From positions 3,844,001 to 3,908,000 of the forward strand of contig JASJZH010000004.1 of assembly GCA_037178975.1 (NCBI GenBank): a DNA stretch of 64,000 bases, written 5' to 3'. The position numbers and the translations under genes are program-made. Under the pieces are notes generated by a model. It did no database searches. It worked only from the letters and a program-made list of their open reading frames with translations, and was not told where the DNA came from. Positions 1 to 12,965 of this stretch are shown one piece after another (the first letter of the stretch is position 1; every line of letters begins with the position of its first letter). The DNA is from Oscheius tipulae (Eukaryota > Nematoda > Chromadorea > Rhabditida > Rhabditidae).

Positions 1-1439
1 TCCATAGTTGGAGTATGTTGAACCGACTGCAGGCGCATCAATCGAAGGAGAGTCTGAAAGAAGAGTTGTCATCTAATTTGTAGTGTCACGTACTGGTAAC
101 ATTTCCAGGCGACTGATAAGGTCCAGAAAGCGTTGTTCCAACTTGTCCTTGTAGCTGCTGCAGGAACTGCGCAGAAGTCATGGCATTTGGATTGCTTTGT
201 TGAGCGTAGGGAGCATTCGGAGTGGTGTTGCTGGCAGCTTGATAAGGAGCCTGAAGGCCGAATGTTAAAAACACGCATACAAGTGGATTCATACACTCAA
301 GCTGGTATTATACGGGGCTGCTGGAGCATTGCTAGGTGGAGTATAAGCATCGACCGAATAGGAGATGGGTGCTGACGAAAGCCTGGAATTAATAATTGGA
401 GCTGGAAGAACTTGGATAGGGATCCACCGAGCGGGTGGCGACGTTTAAAGCTGCTAAAGAAAGAGATGACGAAGAGTAATTCGAGGAAGAAATCGGGAAA
501 ATCAAAAAGTTTTTGAAGATATCTTTAAAGAACATTGAGCGATTTTGAGATATGTTGGTTAGGAAAGGACAAACAAGACAGAAGGATTTCTGTGCAGAGG
601 AATTTGGAAAGGAAGATGAAAGTTTAAAAGTAAGTACAGCGACCTCCTTGAAAGTAAAATGAAAAAACTGTACTGAGTTCCGGTCATGCTTGGAGCAGTA
701 GTCGGATAAACAAGATATGCAGTCCCAGGACCACGTTTTGCTTCAATTTCCTTAATCAGGCGATCCTTATAATAAATGTAGCGCTGACGAGCCAGACGAT
801 ACTCTTCGTATAGCTGTTGCAAGTCGCTAAATTGAAGATAAGTGTGGGTAAACAAAGTAGCTAAAAATATGACAAAACATACGGCTCAGGCGGCTGAGGA
901 ATCTCGTCATCGTGCGACTTTTTTGCATCAGGACCTCCCATGGTACCCGTAGCGGCTCTTTTCAAGTTACCAGTTAGATCGAAAATCAAGGTTGGCTCTT
1001 TTCCTCTGAAATGCTATGAATACAGACCATATTAGCGGAAACTGACTTATTTTTCGGATCATCTGGGCAGTTAGGAGTTTTATGTTCCGCTGAAGTACAC
1101 CGAAGGCAACATCCTTGTGGAACGGTGCTTTGAGATCGGAGTCTAGACGTTGATCTGAAATTATCCCGTCAATTACGAGATTCAAAAGAAACTTACAGTT
1201 TGACCTGAATTGGTTTGCCGTCAATGTTATAGCCATCCATGCGCTGCATGACAATCAACTTATCCTCATCGGGAATGGTCTAAAATGAGAATAAGAGAGG
1301 AATGAACGAAATAACTTACGATGAAGGCATAGTTTTTGACAACGTCCACATCGGTTATATTCGTGAACTGCCTGAAGACCTGCTTCAGTCTATTCGAATC
1401 GACTGATTCGGCCAAGTTTCCGACAAACAACTTCACCAT
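1..1439 (-). CDS. RBM4/lark-like RNA-binding protein (partial, 3' end beyond the window)
   Basis: This is a multi-exon minus-strand gene whose start codon lies at 1437-1439, directly after a TTTTCAG acceptor. The first exon encodes MVKLFVGNLAESVDSNRLKQ, an RRM start with RNP2-like KLFVGNL. The next exons finish the RRM (DGYNIDGKPIQV) and give a CCHC zinc knuckle, CLRCTSAEHKTPNC, at about 1080-1135. One RRM followed by a zinc knuckle resembles the lark/RBM4 family, which regulates splicing and translation, but those proteins have two RRMs and only one is visible here. A helical segment (DLQQLYEEYRLARQRYIYY, about 780-830) and a Pro/Gln/Asn-rich tail follow. The last exon stays open to base 1, so the protein is truncated by the window edge. 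The family call is moderate; RNA binding is well supported. Confidence 0.72.
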
Positions 1440-1945
1440 TCTGAAAATAGATATTTACCAAAAATCTTTTTTTTAGAAAGCAGTCAAAGATGCGACAGCA
1501 TGAGGATGAACAGGCCTAGTAAAGAAGTATTGATTTCTCGTGTTCTACGGAGGTTATATTGGGGGCGACGCAGTCCTTTAAACCAGTAAGACGCTCCTTT
1601 TAACTGGAATACTGAGGAAATGAGAATATGAATGCTTGGGAAAGGAATTAAACAAGCTTTGATGTGCAGCTGATTTGGACGGAAACCTTTGCAGCTGCTG
1701 TCAGTACAGGGATAAAATGAGCTTTCGATATTGTGGAAATGGTGAAAACTAAAAACTCCCCACGTCACTCACAAAAACTTGGTGAAAAGAAGCCCTCTCC
1801 GAATCTTTTAAAATCCGCGGCAAAGAAGACGAATTTGGCGGGAACTGTTTCCACCTGTTATAGCATAGCATGCGGATCGGTCCGGGGATCTACATTTTTC
1901 TTCTTGCTCGTCGAAATAAAGCTCGTTTGCAGACTTCCGTCGACG
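1440..1945. other. Intergenic region between divergent genes
   Basis: This 0.5 kb lies between the start of the minus-strand RNA-binding gene and the start of the plus-strand membrane-protein gene, so it should hold both promoters. An open frame from 1733 runs into the membrane-protein gene and could give a longer N-terminus, but its upstream part has no recognisable features. No other element was seen. Confidence 0.4.
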
Positions 1946-2854
1946 ATGGACGATTCTGAGGACTTCGACGCTAGAGTTTTCCATACTCCCCATGAGCCTT
2001 CTGGGTATAAGGAAACGAATTTTCCACTAATGTACTTGTTATAGAGGACGATCCGAAGAAAAACGGATTTCCCGGCCTGCCACACCTTTCGCTCGTCGCC
2101 AAACGAGAAAGCTCTTGGAACAAGATGGAGAGCCTTTATCTCTTTTTAATAGTGTTCCTTCGAAGACGTTTCTGTCAAACGTGCTGTTCCTAAAGGTTAG
2201 CTCATTTTACTGCCTGTATATCTGTTCAGCTTGTTCTTGTGGCCATCATTTCGCATCATATTCTTAGCGAAACCGCCGTACATATGGATGAGCTCAAAGA
2301 ATATCACAATCCTGCTGTTGTGCTCGTTCCTGTGTCGGCTATCTGTATTTTTCTGGCAATGATATCGCTTGGAACTAGCCGTCCCCTACTTTTCATTCCC
2401 TATTTGATCGTCCAGGTTGGCTTATACTCTTTATGTAATTGAAGCTTTGTTCCAGTTTGGTTCTTGGGTTCTCGCAGCACTCATTTGCACCGCTGTCTCC
2501 TGGCACCATCACCGAGAGTTCTTCACTAGACGCGGTGAGTTTTTATTCCCTGTCAACCAATACATACCGTTTCACCCTTTCTTATAGCCCTTTTCAGAAT
2601 TTGGAATCGCAGTTGCATCGCTCATCCTTCCACTTTGGATCTGGTCTTACATCACTTTCGTCGCCTTCCGAGTTTTCTTCTCTATGATCCACCAGCAAAA
2701 ACTTCGCCGTCTCGAGAAAAATCGGAACCCTGAACACGGTCTACTAGTTAAGGAAGAAGATGTCATCGTTTTCGAGAAGCCGTCGACTGTACGCCATGCA
2801 TCGGAAAGTAACAAAAAACGTGTTCGTTTCACAGATATCCTAGGCAAGCAGTAG
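1946..2854 (+). CDS. Four-pass transmembrane protein, function unknown
   Basis: The start ATG at 1946 opens MDDSEDFDARVFHTPHEPSG. A 39-nt intron (2006-2044) joins it in frame to a basic stretch containing SRPATPFARRQTRKLLEQDG. After an intron ending near 2229 come two hydrophobic helices (LVLVAIISHHI and VVLVPVSAICIFLAMISLG). Two more follow in later exons (GSWVLAALICTAV and FGIAVASLILPLWIWSYIT). The C-terminus is charged and cytosolic-looking, ending KRVRFTDILGKQ with the stop at 2852-2854. I do not recognise the family. The acidic/basic N-terminus followed by four membrane spans suggests an endomembrane protein, but that is inference. Exon joins at the first intron are good because the alternative frames hit stops. 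Confidence 0.65.
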
Positions 2855-2993
2855 TCAGTTTTATCAATCTATTTAACATACTAGTTTTACTTTGTACATT
2901 GCCATTTTACCATAAACCCATACCGCCGCATCGCTGTTCTTTTCTTTTGGAAAGATTTATGGCAAATATATTACAAATACTTCGTTGTCGTTA

Positions 2994-5720
2994 TTAGTCT
3001 TCCACGCTTTCGTCTGTGTCTAGGGTCATATCGACTTCGTCTCCGAGAATCTGAAATGAGCATCATTGTCATCTTTGTCTCTATCGTACAGTATGGATCT
3101 CCTGAAGGCGATCCTTCCATTGATTGACCTGCTGAAGTCGCAACTCGATTTCTCTTCGTTCATCCGCGAGACTCATTCTCTCTTCCAAAGAAGAGTCCGA
3201 CAGATTTGAGAAGCGATAACCACCTTCTCCGTCGTAGTGGAGCAAGTGAGTGTGATACTTCCATAGGGTTGGTCGGTGAGTGATAGCTGGATGACTTTCG
3301 TAGATTTGATAAGGCGTTTCTTACTTAGCAACGTGATGCCGGCTCCCTTGATCGCTTGGTAAATACTTCCCTCGACATCTATGCTCACCTGCAATAAGTG
3401 GGTTATTAACTTTCCTTAACAATAGTGAAAAAAAGTGTGACTCACAGCACTTGTGCATTCGTCCAGTAAAGCATATTTCGGCCTAAAATTAGTGTCCGAT
3501 ACACCAACTAATGACTCACATGTGGTAGAAGACTCTGGCCAAGCCCATGCGTTGCTTTTCTCCGCCTGATAATACATCCATCCAGTCATTTGCAGCTCCC
3601 CAGCCTCCTTCTCGTTCCACAATGTGAGAAAGATGAACGATTTCCAATATTTTGGCTAAATCAGCGTCAGTTACTCCCTTTCTTCGCATTTGGATAGTTG
3701 TATGTGGGTAGATGACCTAAATGTGCCGTAGCCAGGGTCCTTAGTAATGGTTCACCTGATCACGGAGGGTTCCAAGAGTCATGTACGGTCTCTGTGGAAT
3801 ATAGTACATGCCGTCTGAGTACGGTTTCTCAAGTCGACCTCTATACACTGGCCACAATCCACCCAATATCCTGAACAAAGAGCTTTTGCCGCAGCCGTTC
3901 GGTCCAGTAATCAGGACATGCATTCCTGGTTGGATCTGAAAGAGTCTTCTTTGGATTTTATGTTACCCTACTCACAGCCAAATTCATCTCTCTCACAATC
4001 ACATCGCCGTTCGGTGTCACGATTGGTACATCTTCCAAAACAATATGATAATCAGGCGAGTCAACTACTTTTCCAGAAATCTTTGATGTGTCAAACCGTT
4101 CTCCTCTATTTCCTCCAAAACTGTCTCCTCCGACCAAAGCTCTTTGATAGACGCCCCTTTTGGCATCTTCGAAGACTTGGAACATTTCATGGACGCGAGA
4201 AGTGTAACCGGCCAACTCGGTGATCTCTTTAAACGAGGTCATCAGTCGTTCTACAGCATCTGCCGATGAATACAGAAGATTCTTTGCTTGTGTGAAACCG
4301 CGAGTTCTCTCGGATACGCCTCCGTCTGGTTGATCGTCAAGACGTACGTTTTCTAACTCTCAACGTTATTAGCTCTCCGCCCGAACTTACTCTCATCTGA
4401 AGTGAACTCTGATGCGATTATAGGAATTGCAATCATTATCATGCCTAAATGTACTCAGTTCCGAGAGTCCGACTAGCAGTACCTGTTCCGGACCAGACGT
4501 ATTTCATCAGGAACTGCTCGACCATGACATAGGATATCCTCTTCGAAAAGATCATGGTCATTTGGTCCTTCAGTTCATTATATGCATTGTTCAGTTGCTT
4601 GGATTCAGCCTGAAATATTTGCAGTTAGTTCAAACCGCGTCTCTATATACCTCATGACCACCGAAAAAGGCAATTTCTTCAGAATTGGTGATGATCCGAG
4701 AGTGCAAGTAGCGCAAGAAGCCCTTCTTCTTGGCCTCTTCTGCCACCATGTGACCAAATCTGAAGAGTTATTTTATAGAATAGACGAGTCTATTACCTGG
4801 GTGAAATGGCTTTGAGAGTCCTGGCTGTGAAGCTAATAGCAAAAATAGCAAGAGCGCCCGGCACGAAGACCTTGGATCCGACTCCGCGATTGACCGAAAT
4901 CATCAGCAGAGTACCGCTAAAACGGTTCTATATATCATCCAACTGCCAACTTACACTATGAGGGCAATGTCCAATATAGGTTTTGTCAAATGAGAATAGA
5001 GATGAGCGACACTTTGAGAAAACATTGTTATGTCTTCGGTGAGACATTGATCAGCATTCTGTAGACGAGTATCAAGATTCGACACGGCGTAATATGTTTG
5101 GTCCTGAAGACAGTATAGTTAGGATCCGAAGTTAGAGAAAGCTACAGAAAAGTACTGTTTGTAGGCGTGTTGTGTGAGCCGTGTACGGAAGACGAGACCG
5201 AGATAACTCTCGAAGAAACGGATCATACTGTTGATAAAAGTAGCGGGGACAGCAACAGCTAGCCATTTACAGAGTTGAAAGATGAATGAAGGAACGTCTT
5301 TCTCCACAATCGCCTTGACTATGGTTCCTTCCAATCCAGCCACGTAAATGGAGAGGAACGTTCGACAGACGAGAATCAGAGAATGTAGGCCTGAGAAAAA
5401 GCTCATATATAGGAACTCAACAAACCAATGACACCAGCCTCCTTGCTGAACACGCCGGGAATCATAATCTTGAGAAGACTCCGTAACTGTCTCAAGAACT
5501 CTGGGTCAAAGGACAGTTTCTTCTTTCTCTTTTCGGACTTTTCTGTCGTCTTTTCCGCAGAACACCTATTTCTTTTGTAACTCACGGCAACGTATCCCGC
5601 TGCAGCTAAAACAGCAAAAATAATCACCTAAAGAAGATTCTGAAGGAATTCGAACAGACTGGCCTTCTTCCTTTTCTGTGTGTCAAAGGCCACGTCCAGT
5701 AGTTTTGACTGGACAGACAT
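2994..5720 (-). CDS. Peroxisomal ABC half-transporter, ALDP (ABCD1/2) type
   Basis: This minus-strand gene of many short exons starts at 5720 ([20 protein letters not shown]) and stops at 2994-2996. It encodes one membrane domain and one ATPase domain, the ABCD half-transporter layout; these dimerise and import very-long-chain acyl-CoAs into peroxisomes. Visible marks are the family EEA-like motif ([14 protein letters not shown], about 4670-4720), Walker [10 protein letters not shown] (about 3890), the signature [15 protein letters not shown] (about 3540-3590) and Walker [18 protein letters not shown] (about 3380-3480). A switch His follows in [20 protein letters not shown]. The long C-terminal coil with QILGDEV resembles human ABCD1/ABCD2 more than ABCD3. 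In C. elegans the likely counterpart is a pmp gene, probably pmp-4, which I infer from the ALDP-like tail. All catalytic motifs are intact. Confidence 0.93.
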
Positions 5721-7812
5721 GACTGCGATAGAGGAGATCTGCTGGTCTCTCTACAAATAAGAATAGATTGTTTTCCAAACAGTCTTATCTAAGAGGACAA
5801 AATAGACTAGACTTTAGACAGAAATGGAACGGATGGAACAGAGGGGGCAGAAGTGCCCGAGGTGATTGGGACTGGTTGTCGGATACACCTAGCTGATTAT
5901 AATGACGGCAAACAGTTGATCACGTGGACAAGGACATTCCTCGCTCGATTTATGAAATAATAGTAAACTTTCCATTATTAGATTCTAAAAGGCTCGATAA
6001 TTGATTGAATATATGGCTAAAGGAAAGAGGTGCCCTAATCAGAGGAAGAAAACAAGAAGGGAGTCGGTGGACGAGTGGATCATACTACTGGCCGGTGTGT
6101 CCCCTTATCAGGTTCTTTTTGGGTCGTCTCACAAAATAGACTGAATGCTAGTCTGCTCAGAGACTGTGTAGTGGACCCAAAGGAGAATGATGGTACGAGA
6201 CACGCCGAAACCGGAAATGGTTGAACAGGCTCGAGAACGGCTTTTACACTTTTCCTTCGATGTTTCTTTTGGGCGGTAACAGTGGCTGTTTTCGAGACGT
6301 AGTTAGCCGCCCTAGACAAGTATCCTGAGAACGTTAACCCCTAGCACAAATTGAAACAGTTAGCATAATTTTTGGAACGTTTTTCTCTTCAAACCATTTG
6401 TGTCAAAGTAACAAATAGTGAGTTTTATGGCCGTCTTTGTCGCATATAGGAGTGGATCATTATGCATAAGACACAGTAGGTATGTGACAACGGATATGTC
6501 AATTGGTTGGTATACTACCGGGACTACCTGTTCGAACAGATCTCCTCTACCAAACAACTCATCTGGTGCCAAGGGGCAAACAGTCGTAACAGTGATTTAG
6601 TATTACTTTTCAACAGAATTGGATCTCTTCTGAAGCAATGCAACCCACATCAAGATTTATTAATCACTTTATTAATCATATCTACAAACGTTGACGATCA
6701 GCCGGTAAAACACCGATCGCAACCGAAACATCCATGAGTTTCGGTGTCTCTGTAAAACAACGAGGCGGCAAGAGATGTCAAAGCTCAGAGATTAAATGAG
6801 AGAGGCAAGTTTTTTGAGATGACAAGAGGTCTTCTGGACTTCCTAATGCCAAAAGAGACCTTAAGCGCTATGCCAAAGACCGCTGTGAACACAGGAAGCT
6901 GCTCTTTCGGCAGAAGTTCGGGCCAAGACCCCAACCGAAATCGGGCTACTGCAAGTGGCGGATTAGCGAGACAGATGTCCCATCGGTCGTCTCAAGTCAT
7001 CTAAGGCAAAATGCTACCAAACGTCAAGGAAAGTAGAAGCCAGTTACCTGCTTAGGAGGAGGAGCTGACGACCATTTGGAACAGCAGACGACGCAAAGAC
7101 TGCCTCGAGTTTGTCGTGATTTACTTGACAAAATTTAACCAAAAGCAAAAAGCGAATTGACTCACTACAGTACATAGTTTAAGTTTTTTTTTTTAGAAAC
7201 TCTTAGAGATAGAAGCGAGCATTTGTTCTGTCAGAGTAGATAGACTGTTCGCCAATGTTCGTCTAGCAACGTTTATGTCAGAAACGTCTTCAACACGTTA
7301 TATTACTCAAACTGGCAGAAAAGAGTGATACACCAAGTATGCTCCAATTATCGCTGCTGGCCCATTTGCGGTTCGTTTTGAATCCGAGTTTGAGAGCGTT
7401 CTGCACTCTCCTGCTTCATTCCATTTCTACTTTTTGGTCAATTTTATCCCTTTTACTCCATTTCACATTGTTAATCGTAGCTCACACGCACCAGACGTAA
7501 AAACAAGTCACACACCAAGCTGATCTGCTTTCTATTCATTCCAACATCACCCCTTTCAACGGTGCTCGACGAATGTCCGCAACTACTGTTCGCAAAATTT
7601 TACACATCTGGTGACGTGAATGCTTAGTTTTTTTTACTGGAAACGGTGAAAAATGACATGAACAAAAGTTACGGCCCCCGTAAATCACTTGAAAATAGTA
7701 CGGGTGAACCCTTTTAAAGTAAAGAGGTCGCGCAAAAATTTTTCATCGTAGGGATGTTTTTTCTAACATTTTTATACTTTCTTTACCATTAAAATGTTGT
7801 AAATCTCAGGTA
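5721..7812. other. Intergenic region, no gene supported
   Basis: About 2.1 kb between two divergent genes. Open frames of 60-80 codons occur on both strands but none shows a domain, plausible exon chain or codon pattern that I trust. The sequence contains a few A/T runs (for example around 7185) and no recognisable repeat, tRNA or transposon. It must contain the promoters of the ABC transporter and the SUMO protease. Confidence 0.4.
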
Positions 7813-10150
7813 ATGCCTCCAAAGGAACTTTCGGAAGCTGTTATTGGCGTTTCTCAAGCTTACCAAGGAACTGCCAGGCTCGAGTTATTGTCCCCTCTCG
7901 CTGAGTTCAGATGGGAGAATGGTTATACCGAGGTAGCTTTTCGATCTGAAACGTATATATTCATATCATATGTAGCCTTGTATGGTACTTCATCTTGCTT
8001 CTGAAGGTGATATTGTCATCACTGCATCCTCCGTCGATTTCATTTTGGTATGCCTTTTCATCATGGTCACGACAATAGTTTCTTCAGATCAGTCCACACG
8101 CTATCTGTGTCAAACTTCTTCAGCCCACTTCCAGCCGGGTTACTGAACATATGCGCGGTGACTGGCAGAATAATCTGAAGTACGATGTTCCATGCTGTGT
8201 TTACTCAAAACTTTCAGCGCACGTAATCAGGCAATTATTCTTTACCTGCTCCCTTTTGACGAATCCAAATATCTTCGATTCACAAATGGTAACCAAGTAA
8301 TGTACGGCAATATGGAATCTCTTCGCCAACTCTTCGAAATCAAATGGGTATTGATTATGCAGGCAATCTTTCCTGTATGATGATTTTCAGGCTCCGTATC
8401 GAGGCAAGGAAGGATTCAATCAGGACAATTTAGGATACATTCATGCGAGAGTAGATTTCCGTGCTCAACCTTTTGCAGGTTCGACAAATTAATTGCCATT
8501 ATGATACTTTCTCTTCAGAAGTTATCAGCAGTAGAATGTTCGATTTTGCCTTTTCTGATCTGGTTTTTCCAAATAACAATCACATTTGCCAGCAAATCGA
8601 AAGTGAGTTATCTCTGTTTTCTGTTTGCAAAGTTTTTTTTTTGAGAGCTTAGCATAGTCCCTCAAGCTAAGGACGAGAGTGCTATTGTCGTAGAAGATAT
8701 TATTGACATTCTGCCTATGGATACTCCTGCGAGCAATGGCGTGAATAGGAAGCACTATTCCCCAAATGAGAATAGAAAGCAGGTTTGTGTCTCCTTGTTT
8801 CATTGTAAATATTGTTGCTTACAGACAAACGGCCAGCTTGCCAACGATGATAACGAGCCTGTTGAAGGGGAGATACTGGTCAAATACCCTAGTGGTAAAA
8901 ACGGCGTCGACGGTATTTATCCTGCTCGCTCTATTCTACCCATAGTTTTCAGTGCACCTGCGCGATATGTGTCGCCTTCCCTATAACGAAATGCTGAATG
9001 ACACGAACATCGAGCTGGGAATAAAGCATATTTTGGAAACCAACGAGGAATTGTAACAATTCTTAGTCTTAGTTGTAAACGTGTTGTTTCAGTAGCCAAT
9101 CATGCCACGCGTTCAACACTTACTTCTTCGGCAAACTCACACAAGATGGTCATCGTGTCAACTACAGATCTCCCCGTGCCAGACAGCAATGGATTCAAGG
9201 CAACTATCAAAACCTCAAGCGCTGGACTCGAAAGGTTGACGTCTTTGAAAAGGAGCATCTCGTTGTTCCTATTAACACCGAGCTTCATTGGTATTTCTGA
9301 TTGCATCGTCGTTTTAAACATTTTGTTCCAGGTGCGTCATGATAATCAAGAATCCAAAGGCACTACTATCCGCTAAAGGGGAAGCCAACACTTCAAAGGA
9401 GCCTTGTCTCTATATCATGCTGGATTCCATACCCGATTCGGATGAGATCAGGTTAGGAGCACGTTTCTCGTCTACTGATTTTTTTTAGAGCCCTCGGTCC
9501 CGAAATTATGCTGGATTATTTGGAACTGGAATTCCAAGACAAAAAAAAGAAAAACACCAATCTCGTTTTCTGTCGTGGCAACATGAAGAAGGTCGTCCAC
9601 AAGCACAATCCAGTGCAGAAAAATTTTGTGGACTGTGGCATATACACACTAGGTTTCCTTGAAAATTACGCCACGAAACCACCCAGCTACAAACAGGTCA
9701 GTTCAATTTTCTAGTCTGCAGATTAGTTGCTTCAGAAGTACGAAATTGATTGGACTGAATACAGTCCCTTCTTCGAAATCACCACTGTCAGGTACTATCG
9801 GGAGAAGCTCATAAAGCTCATCAAAAACCGTGCTGGTGAAGCAGTTTGTGGACGTTGATCTTTTTGGTTGATAGTCTGTTTTCAGAGATGGAGTCGTCTT
9901 GAGCAGTTTGAAAGAACTCTGGGCGGAGTTACGAATCCCTCATTGGAATCCAGAGTTGAAGGTCAGTTCTTATTCTCACTTGTTACGAATGACATGGTTT
10001 CAGCCGCACGCAAACCACGCGCTCACTCATTCTGTTTGGCGGATTGGCGACAACACGAGAACAAAGTTACCAAACTTAGGACCAAGAAAAAGAGGGCTCA
10101 TAGTCTTCCAGCCTCCTCATCCACCCTTATATCCTGTAAGCCGATTGTGA
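7813..10150 (+). CDS. SUMO-specific cysteine protease, Ulp2/SENP6-7 type
   Basis: This plus-strand gene has about ten exons, starting [19 protein letters not shown] at 7813 and stopping at 10150. The C-terminal half is a C48 peptidase domain that removes SUMO from proteins or chains. The sequence shows [15 protein letters not shown], then [17 protein letters not shown] with the catalytic His (joined across the intron at about 9291-9331). The catalytic Asp follows in [11 protein letters not shown], and [16 protein letters not shown] (about 9625-9670) carries the nucleophile Cys. The loop between His and Asp is extended, as in SENP6/SENP7/Ulp2. The N-terminal ~270 residues include beta-rich sequence such as [18 protein letters not shown] and an acidic linker; I do not recognise a domain there, though a PH-like fold is possible. 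The catalytic triad looks complete. Joins at the last two introns are tentative. Confidence 0.86.
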
Positions 10151-10306
10151 TCGTACGTGGTGAAAATGGAGTCATCAAGTGTCCTGGCATCTAATTGTCA
10201 GCAAGTTTCATCTTTCCTCTATGTTACTCCCAATTGCATGTTACACCGTGCAACTGTCTTCACGGGTAAATTTCGATCTCTTGTTTTATATTGGTTCAAA
10301 GTAAAT

Positions 10307-12006
10307 TCATAACATCGTTTGTTCTGTTTCTTGGATAAAGCGGATGTTCGGGCCGATGTCTTCGCCCGAGAATTGTCCATCTGCAACGACAACTCGGGAA
10401 GAAGCTGGAGTAATTCCACAGCGAGACTCGTACCGTATTCTGATGAGTATTTTTTTTGTAGTTATCCGTCTCACCTGACATGAGCTGGGTTCTGTTGGGT
10501 CACGACCGCCATAGGATCTGGCTTTTGCTGTAATTGTGTGTTGAGAAGGCCGTAGAAAACCCAATTTGTTGCGGATCCTAAAAAAGAGCTACGTAGTCAA
10601 AGATAAAATGGATTCTCTAAAGAAATAAAATGACCTAAATACGGGAGCAGGTGAACAAAAAAGATGGCGTAGATCATGACTTCCTCGGCTTCGCTCCTCT
10701 TTTCCAACATATCCATGGCGATTGCATAGAGTACTGAGAACCTGAAATGGGACTTTTTCGAATGTTTGCGGACTACCAATAGGGTGTCCAACAAAGCCAA
10801 TACACGACAGCTATTAGGATCGTGTAAATGGCAATGCGCTTGGCTGGAACAGCAGATTTTGTGGCTGTCTTTTTATGTTGACAGACTCGTCTTGCCAGTT
10901 GGAAGTTGAAGAAGCAAATAAACGTAAGAGGAATAGCGTAGCCACAGATGAAGGTTCTCAAAATGTTTGTTACCGTTCATAGGTTGACTTACGTGATGGT
11001 GAAAACATAAAAGATTGGATGAGGCAGAGAGTCCGTGCATTTAAATATTCGAATTCGTCTGGAATCTGACAGTCAACGAAAAGAACCGAACTCGCGTTAT
11101 ATTGTAGGAATCAATGGCTTTCAACTCGTGAAGGATGACTTCTTTCGGCTGGGCGTAGATTAGAAGGGGAGTCAGGAGAATCAGAGCAACGATCGATAGC
11201 ACTGAAACCAGATTTCTGTAGTTCTTCCGGGTCAAAAAATTACTGGAACCTGGCAGAAACGTATTAATCTTACATGTTATCAGGCTGATTACGAATTTTT
11301 TCTCCCTGAATATTGAAACGTGTGGGTAGCAGACGGCAGCAAATCGATCAAACGACATTGCGGTGATCTGAACTGATATTTCAACTGTTATTCTCCGTCA
11401 AATACCAAAAATGTCGAGGCGATTCGTCCCACGCTCCCCAGTAAGTGGTGAATCTAAATCGTTTTTTTCTGGGGTCAAACCTTCTTGTCAAAACTTGCAT
11501 GCCCAGCTGCCGATTATCCAAAAGCCGATTACACTATCCTGAAACGAACTTGCTTGTTTGAAGAAAGAGACAAACCAAAATAGCTGGTGGTAGACTGAGT
11601 GAAATCAGGAGATCGGTAATGGCCAAGAATTGAACGTACAATATGGCGTTGTTTTTGTAAGCTCGGCATCGTCTCTCTCTGAGAACTGACTGAATAATTG
11701 TCAAGACGGACGTACTGTAAAGTTCAGATGCCTGATTCGGATTAGACCTACTTGCCACAAACTCCAATCACAAAGCAGCAGACGAAAATCAGAACTACGA
11801 CCAAAACTTGAGGCTGCATATCCTGAAAGGATTCCCACTCAAAGTTTCTATTGTGTAATCCAGGGAAACTCATATGCGCAGCCCTATATGCAGTAGAAGC
11901 CTACCTGGATCGGAGGATACACGTTCCTAATGTGTATCGGAGTTCCGTCAAGAATACAATCGAAGGAACCATCGGAGGTCGGTTCGGAGCAGTTTGCACC
12001 ATCCAT
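10307..12006 (-). CDS. Class A (rhodopsin-like) GPCR, probably peptide-activated
   Basis: Minus-strand gene; the likely start is MDGANCSEPTSDGSFDCILD at 12006, giving an extracellular N-terminus with an N-glycosylation sequon. A longer frame to 12147 is possible. Seven hydrophobic segments can be followed: VLVVVLIFVCCFVIGVCGNS (TM1, with the GN of class A), YVQFLAITDLLISLSLPPAI (TM2), the DRF triplet in ITAMSFDRFAAVCYP (end of TM3), NLVSVLSIVALILLTPLLIY (TM4), FICGYAIPLTFICFFNFQL (TM5), YTILIAVVYWLCWTPYW (TM6) and SATNWVFYGLLNTQL (TM7). The E/DRY motif is DRF, and TM7 has N-W-x-x-Y instead of NPxxY. The Ser/charged C-tail ends at 10307. The WTPYW motif and overall look fit neuropeptide receptors; no ligand can be assigned. 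Confidence 0.82.
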
Positions 12007-12965
12007 TAGAAAAGACGAGTGATTCAATCTGTTTCTAAATGTATTCTCATTCTTCTTGTTGTCCGTTCGCTGGATTTCTACAAAGGAAACAACCTGAAAA
12101 TCATGCCGACGAAAGAGTTGGTGAAATATCGGAAGAGCTAGTATCACAGAGAAGCCGTTAACAGCCAGAATGATTGGAGAAGGGAAGGATTATTGTTTAT
12201 TACAAGGTAGAAGGCAATTATGTGGAAATGAAAATAGGAAGAGTGAATAACGGAGAGAAAAGGAAAACGGCTAATGAGCTCGAGAGCATGTCTCACAGCA
12301 TCTTTTTGTCAGTGTGATAGCTGTCGTCAAAAACAGTTTATGATGTCAATTCAATATGTTTAGCTATTCATAACAAGCCGCTGGACATGACAGTCGTCAT
12401 CAAAGTGTTTCGAACAGAAATGGCAGAAATCAATTTTCAGAGGAACTGGACTGACAGAGCATGCCCAAATGACATGCCAATTTGGGCCGATCCCATTTGT
12501 GACGGCTCTTAATGACGTTCAACCAAAGGAGACTGTTGAGAGGTTTTATGACGGCTTCGTGGGTCAAATGACCTAATACTTTTAGCCGAAAACTGTCGTT
12601 CTGTTTGTGTTCTTTATATACACGTTTTTATGAGCAATATATTGAGGCGACCGCGAAACTTATCGACAAGACAAAACAATGGTACACGGGCGGTGCTTGA
12701 ACCAAAAAACCTTCTTCGAAGCAAGTTATGTGACTGCTCAATATGTGACTACAGTTATACCGTAATCCGGATACTATCTGACTGTACGCAGGCCCTACAT
12801 GTGCTCTTGAACGATAATATCTCACCCAAATCGCAAAAAAGCCTTTTCATTTTTTTTCACCCACATCAAGATTTTCGAATTTCAAAGTTCTTCTTCGTCC
12901 TTTTTGCACTGATGTTTTCTCGATTTATGAGATTTTTTTCACTATCTATTTGTTTTAAGATCGAC
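12007..12965. other. Intergenic region between divergent genes
   Basis: Roughly 1 kb upstream of both the GPCR and the acidic-protein gene. A 174-codon open frame starts at 12630 and runs into the acidic gene, but its upstream part is irregular and A/T-rich and I treat it as non-coding. The stretch just before 12966 is pyrimidine-rich and ends in AG (12959), consistent with a splice or trans-splice acceptor for the downstream gene. Confidence 0.35.
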
